A stretch of DNA of 7,293 bases from Candidatus Hodarchaeota archaeon (GTDB lineage: Archaea > Asgardarchaeota > Heimdallarchaeia > Hodarchaeales > YT1-039), in NCBI GenBank assembly GCA_016840025.1, contig JAEOTF010000429.1, positions 1 through 7,293 on the forward strand, read 5' to 3'. Below the pieces are notes generated by a model. That model had not been told where the DNA came from. It saw only the letters and a list, made by a program, of their open reading frames with translations, and did no database searches. This document shows positions 5,841-7,293 of the stretch, in pieces (the first letter of the stretch is position 1; each line of letters starts with the position of its first letter). The translations under genes were made by a program, and so were the position numbers.

Positions 5841-6527
5841 CTAATTATCAAGACTCTTTTTAGTTCCTGCCATTCCTGGTCTAAGATCCATAATTCTTCG
5901 TGCGGGAACACCACCATAAACAGTGCTTCCTTTTAAATGCACTTCTTTAGGGATAAGAGTTAATGCACCGACTACTACATTTTCTTCAATAGTTACTCCG
6001 GGTCCAATAAGAGACATACCACCAATTTCAACATTATTTCCAATTTCAATTTTCTTCCGAATTGCTCTTTTCCCTTCCACAAAATGAGCGGTTGTGATTG
6101 AATAACCCCCTATGCGGCAATTATCCCCAAATTTAACTAAATCTGGATCACCGATTTGAGCACCAATACCTGCTGAAAATCCCTTCCCACATTTTAAACC
6201 GTAAAGTTTCAATAATGGAATAGGAGGAGTACGATGAAGAAAAGTCTTGTTAGTAAGATTTAGGGCAATATCATAACAAGTAAAAGCGATACCCCATAAC
6301 ATCAGATTTAAACCAGTGATTTCACCTTCTTTTTGCGTCATTAAGCTCATACAAACCCAATAAACAAGTAAAAGAAAAATATGCGCAACTACCCAGCTAA
6401 TAATGGCTGTTAACCACAGTTTAAACGGTAATCCTATCTGAAAAGGATCAACTATGTGTTCCCATACAATTCCGACTAACCCCAATAAAATTCCGATTAT
6501 AACCCATTGCCCTATAATAAATCGCAT
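5841..6527 (-). CDS. Membrane-anchored left-handed beta-helix acyltransferase, copy 2
   Basis: A 228 aa paralogue of the gene downstream, about half identical to it by hand alignment (roughly 112 of 218 positions), with the same plan: membrane helices about 5-22 and 36-59, a conserved ITGLNLMLWGI...TCYDIAL segment (70-90), then a hexapeptide beta-helix (about 109-213). Clear turns include VKFGDNCRIGG, NNVEIGGMSLIGPGVTI and EENVVVGALTLIPKEV, closing with GGVPARRIMD. Its repeats are more regular than those of copy 1 (IGDPDL, EIGNNVEIG). The candidate catalytic H148 in TAHFVEGK is kept, as are three cysteines (C84, C113, C137) shared by both copies. Start ATG 6527 is supported by the paralogue N-terminus. 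As the upstream gene with a TATA-like box at about 6605-6615, it probably leads the unit. Substrates are unknown. Confidence 0.87.
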   Translation of the reverse strand: MRFIIGQWVIIGILLGLVGIVWEHIVDPFQIGLPFKLWLTAIISWVVAHIFLLLVYWVCMSLMTQKEGEITGLNLMLWGIAFTCYDIALNLTNKTFLHRTPPIPLLKLYGLKCGKGFSAGIGAQIGDPDLVKFGDNCRIGGYSITTAHFVEGKRAIRKKIEIGNNVEIGGMSLIGPGVTIEENVVVGALTLIPKEVHLKGSTVYGGVPARRIMDLRPGMAGTKKSLDN

Positions 6528-6604
6528 AATTCATCTATCCTTTTAAAAATCAAAACAGAATATCCCAAATTCTTCATTGTGAGTTTAATTGTAATCTTAA
6601 ATCT

Positions 6605-6615
6605 AAAAATATAAA
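6605..6615 (-). promoter_or_regulatory. Possible TATA box of acyltransferase copy 2
   Basis: On the minus strand TTTATATTTTT lies about 80 nt before ATG 6527. With normal archaeal spacing this gives a leader of about 50 nt. The surroundings are very AT-rich, so the match is only moderately informative. Confidence 0.4.
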
Positions 6616-6678
6616 TTCTCACTTGAAGGTTTTTGATCATAAAATATGAACTTATTTCTAATCTCCCCAAGCAGCATT

Positions 6679-6945
6679 ATGAAATTAAGCATGAATTTGA
6701 AAATCACGATTATTAAATGAAGATACAAATTCACCAAATTAGAATTAAATTTGATTAATAAAAATAGAGCATTACACGAGCGTATTCATACTCTAGATAG
6801 TGGTTTAGAGTTTGTATTATACAAATCTGTGCAACCAAATAGCTATTTCAATTATGATTCAACAACGAAGTGAACTTTTATACGAAATTCTTCGTTGCTT
6901 GATCGGGAAATAGACTCTCTAAAGGACAAATTTTTGAGTTCTTGA
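6679..6945 (+). pseudogene. Possible decayed gene interrupted by TGA codons
   Basis: One plus-strand frame runs from ATG 6679 to TGA 6943-6945 with only two internal stops, both TGA (6718-6720 and 6871-6873), leaving open stretches of 13, 50 and 23 codons. The predicted pieces look protein-like, for example ALHERIHTLDSGLEFVLYKS and LLDREIDSLKDKFLSS, with helix-like patterns of Leu and charged residues. No family is recognised. In DNA this AT-rich a 50-codon open run can occur by chance, so the call is weak. A second frame (MIQQRSELLYEILRCLIGK, 6855-6914) overlaps the break and could indicate a frameshift instead. Confidence 0.25.
6863..6897. repeat. 8 bp inverted repeat (hairpin)
   Basis: CAACGAAG at 6863-6870 and CTTCGTTG at 6890-6897 form a perfect stem with a 19 nt loop. 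The TGA break of the possible decayed gene falls at the first base of the loop. No T-tract follows. Confidence 0.45.
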
Positions 6946-6977
6946 ATATTTTCGAATTCTGGAACAACTTTCACTGG

Positions 6978-6999
6978 TAATTAATGCCCCCATTAATTA
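6978..6999. repeat. 9 bp hairpin with CCCC loop
   Basis: TAATTAATG at 6978-6986 and CATTAATTA at 6991-6999 are perfectly complementary around a loop of four C (6987-6990). Compact and exact, it may be an operator, a transcript-end hairpin or a chance palindrome in AT-rich DNA. The unbroken arms and the C-only loop make it stand out. Confidence 0.5.
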
Positions 7000-7272
7000 T
7001 CTCATTGAAAAGGTCAATAGAAAACGGTCCTATTAAAGGTACTATGCAAAAATCTTGCTGAACTTTAGTGAATCTTGGAGAACTTGTGTGTAGAATACTT
7101 ATAAAATCCAAAAAATGTCATAATTGTTGGGAGAAGGAAAGAGAAATCACTTCTAACTGATACGTATGATCTCACAAACTGGTACAAAATAAGTATATAA
7201 CTCAGTAGCTTACTAGGAATTGTCTTTTTTCTCGACTTTTCTATTTTCACGCTTATTTGAGTCTTTTAGTTA

Positions 7273-7292
7273 TGACAATAACGATATTGTCA
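7273..7292. repeat. 8 bp hairpin at the window end
   Basis: TGACAATA at 7273-7280 and TATTGTCA at 7285-7292 form a perfect stem with a 4 nt loop (ACGA). It is 70-90 bp after a TATA-like box at 7194-7200. It could be an operator or terminator of a gene outside the window. Confidence 0.45.
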
Positions 7293-7293
7293 C

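Larger units (their letters stand above)
6528..7293. other. Gene-poor right end with broken frame and hairpins
   Basis: No intact gene is convincing in these 766 bp. The part next to the acyltransferase gene (6541-6600) is about 22% G+C. From about 6720 to 6945 composition rises to about 31% and one plus-strand frame is open apart from TGA codons. Perfect hairpins lie at 6863-6897, 6978-6999 and 7273-7292. TATA-like boxes occur at 7097-7106 (CTTATAAAAT) and 7194-7200 (TATATAA), the latter possibly serving a rightward gene beyond the window. A minus-strand frame of 61 codons from GTG 7250 has no family features or ribosome site. Confidence 0.5.

Noticed and set aside
7065..7250. Minus-strand frame of 61 codons starting at GTG
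   Set aside because: No recognisable domain, no ribosome site, low-complexity AT-rich composition; consistent with a chance open frame.

Overview
The window looks archaeal. The M20 peptidase and the small membrane-protein gene both have a GGTGA-type Shine-Dalgarno 5-6 nt before the start codon, and a TATA-like box lies 30-50 nt further upstream. The DNA is AT-rich, and only about 65% of the window is covered by six convincing genes. The loose packing, the M20/GNAT/rhomboid mix and the style of the proteins would suit an Asgard-type (Heimdall/Loki-like) lineage, but this is an impression: no marker gene is present and no search could be run.

Layout. (1) 1-1471: an intact cytosolic M20 metallopeptidase with its own promoter. 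(2) 1472-2640: about 1.2 kb without a convincing gene, holding two GC-richer islands (about 42% G+C by count) with hairpins and short coding-like frames. (3) 2641-4178: a two-gene rightward unit, a GNAT acetyltransferase followed 14 nt later by a six-helix rhomboid-family protease. (4) 4179-4632: another non-coding stretch with a third GC-richer island, a hairpin plus T-tract, and a palindrome and TATA box before the next gene. (5) 4633-5025: a small four-helix membrane protein starting at TTG. (6) 5039-6527, leftward: two tandem paralogous acyltransferases, each with membrane helices at the N-terminus and a left-handed beta-helix domain at the C-terminus. They are about half identical by hand alignment and converge on the small membrane protein with a 13 bp spacer. 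(7) 6528-7293: about 770 bp without an intact gene, containing a coding-like frame broken by TGA codons and several perfect hairpins.

Theme. Four of the six genes encode integral membrane proteins, and two units (GNAT + rhomboid; duplicated membrane acyltransferases) point to modification of, or proteolysis in, the cell envelope. The genes do not form a recognised pathway, and no defence system, CRISPR array, intact mobile element or standard RNA gene was found. The most unusual items are the tandem stand-alone Pls/PosA-like acyltransferases, the rhomboid with an altered oxyanion Asn and two overlapping active-site motifs, and the structured GC islands between genes.
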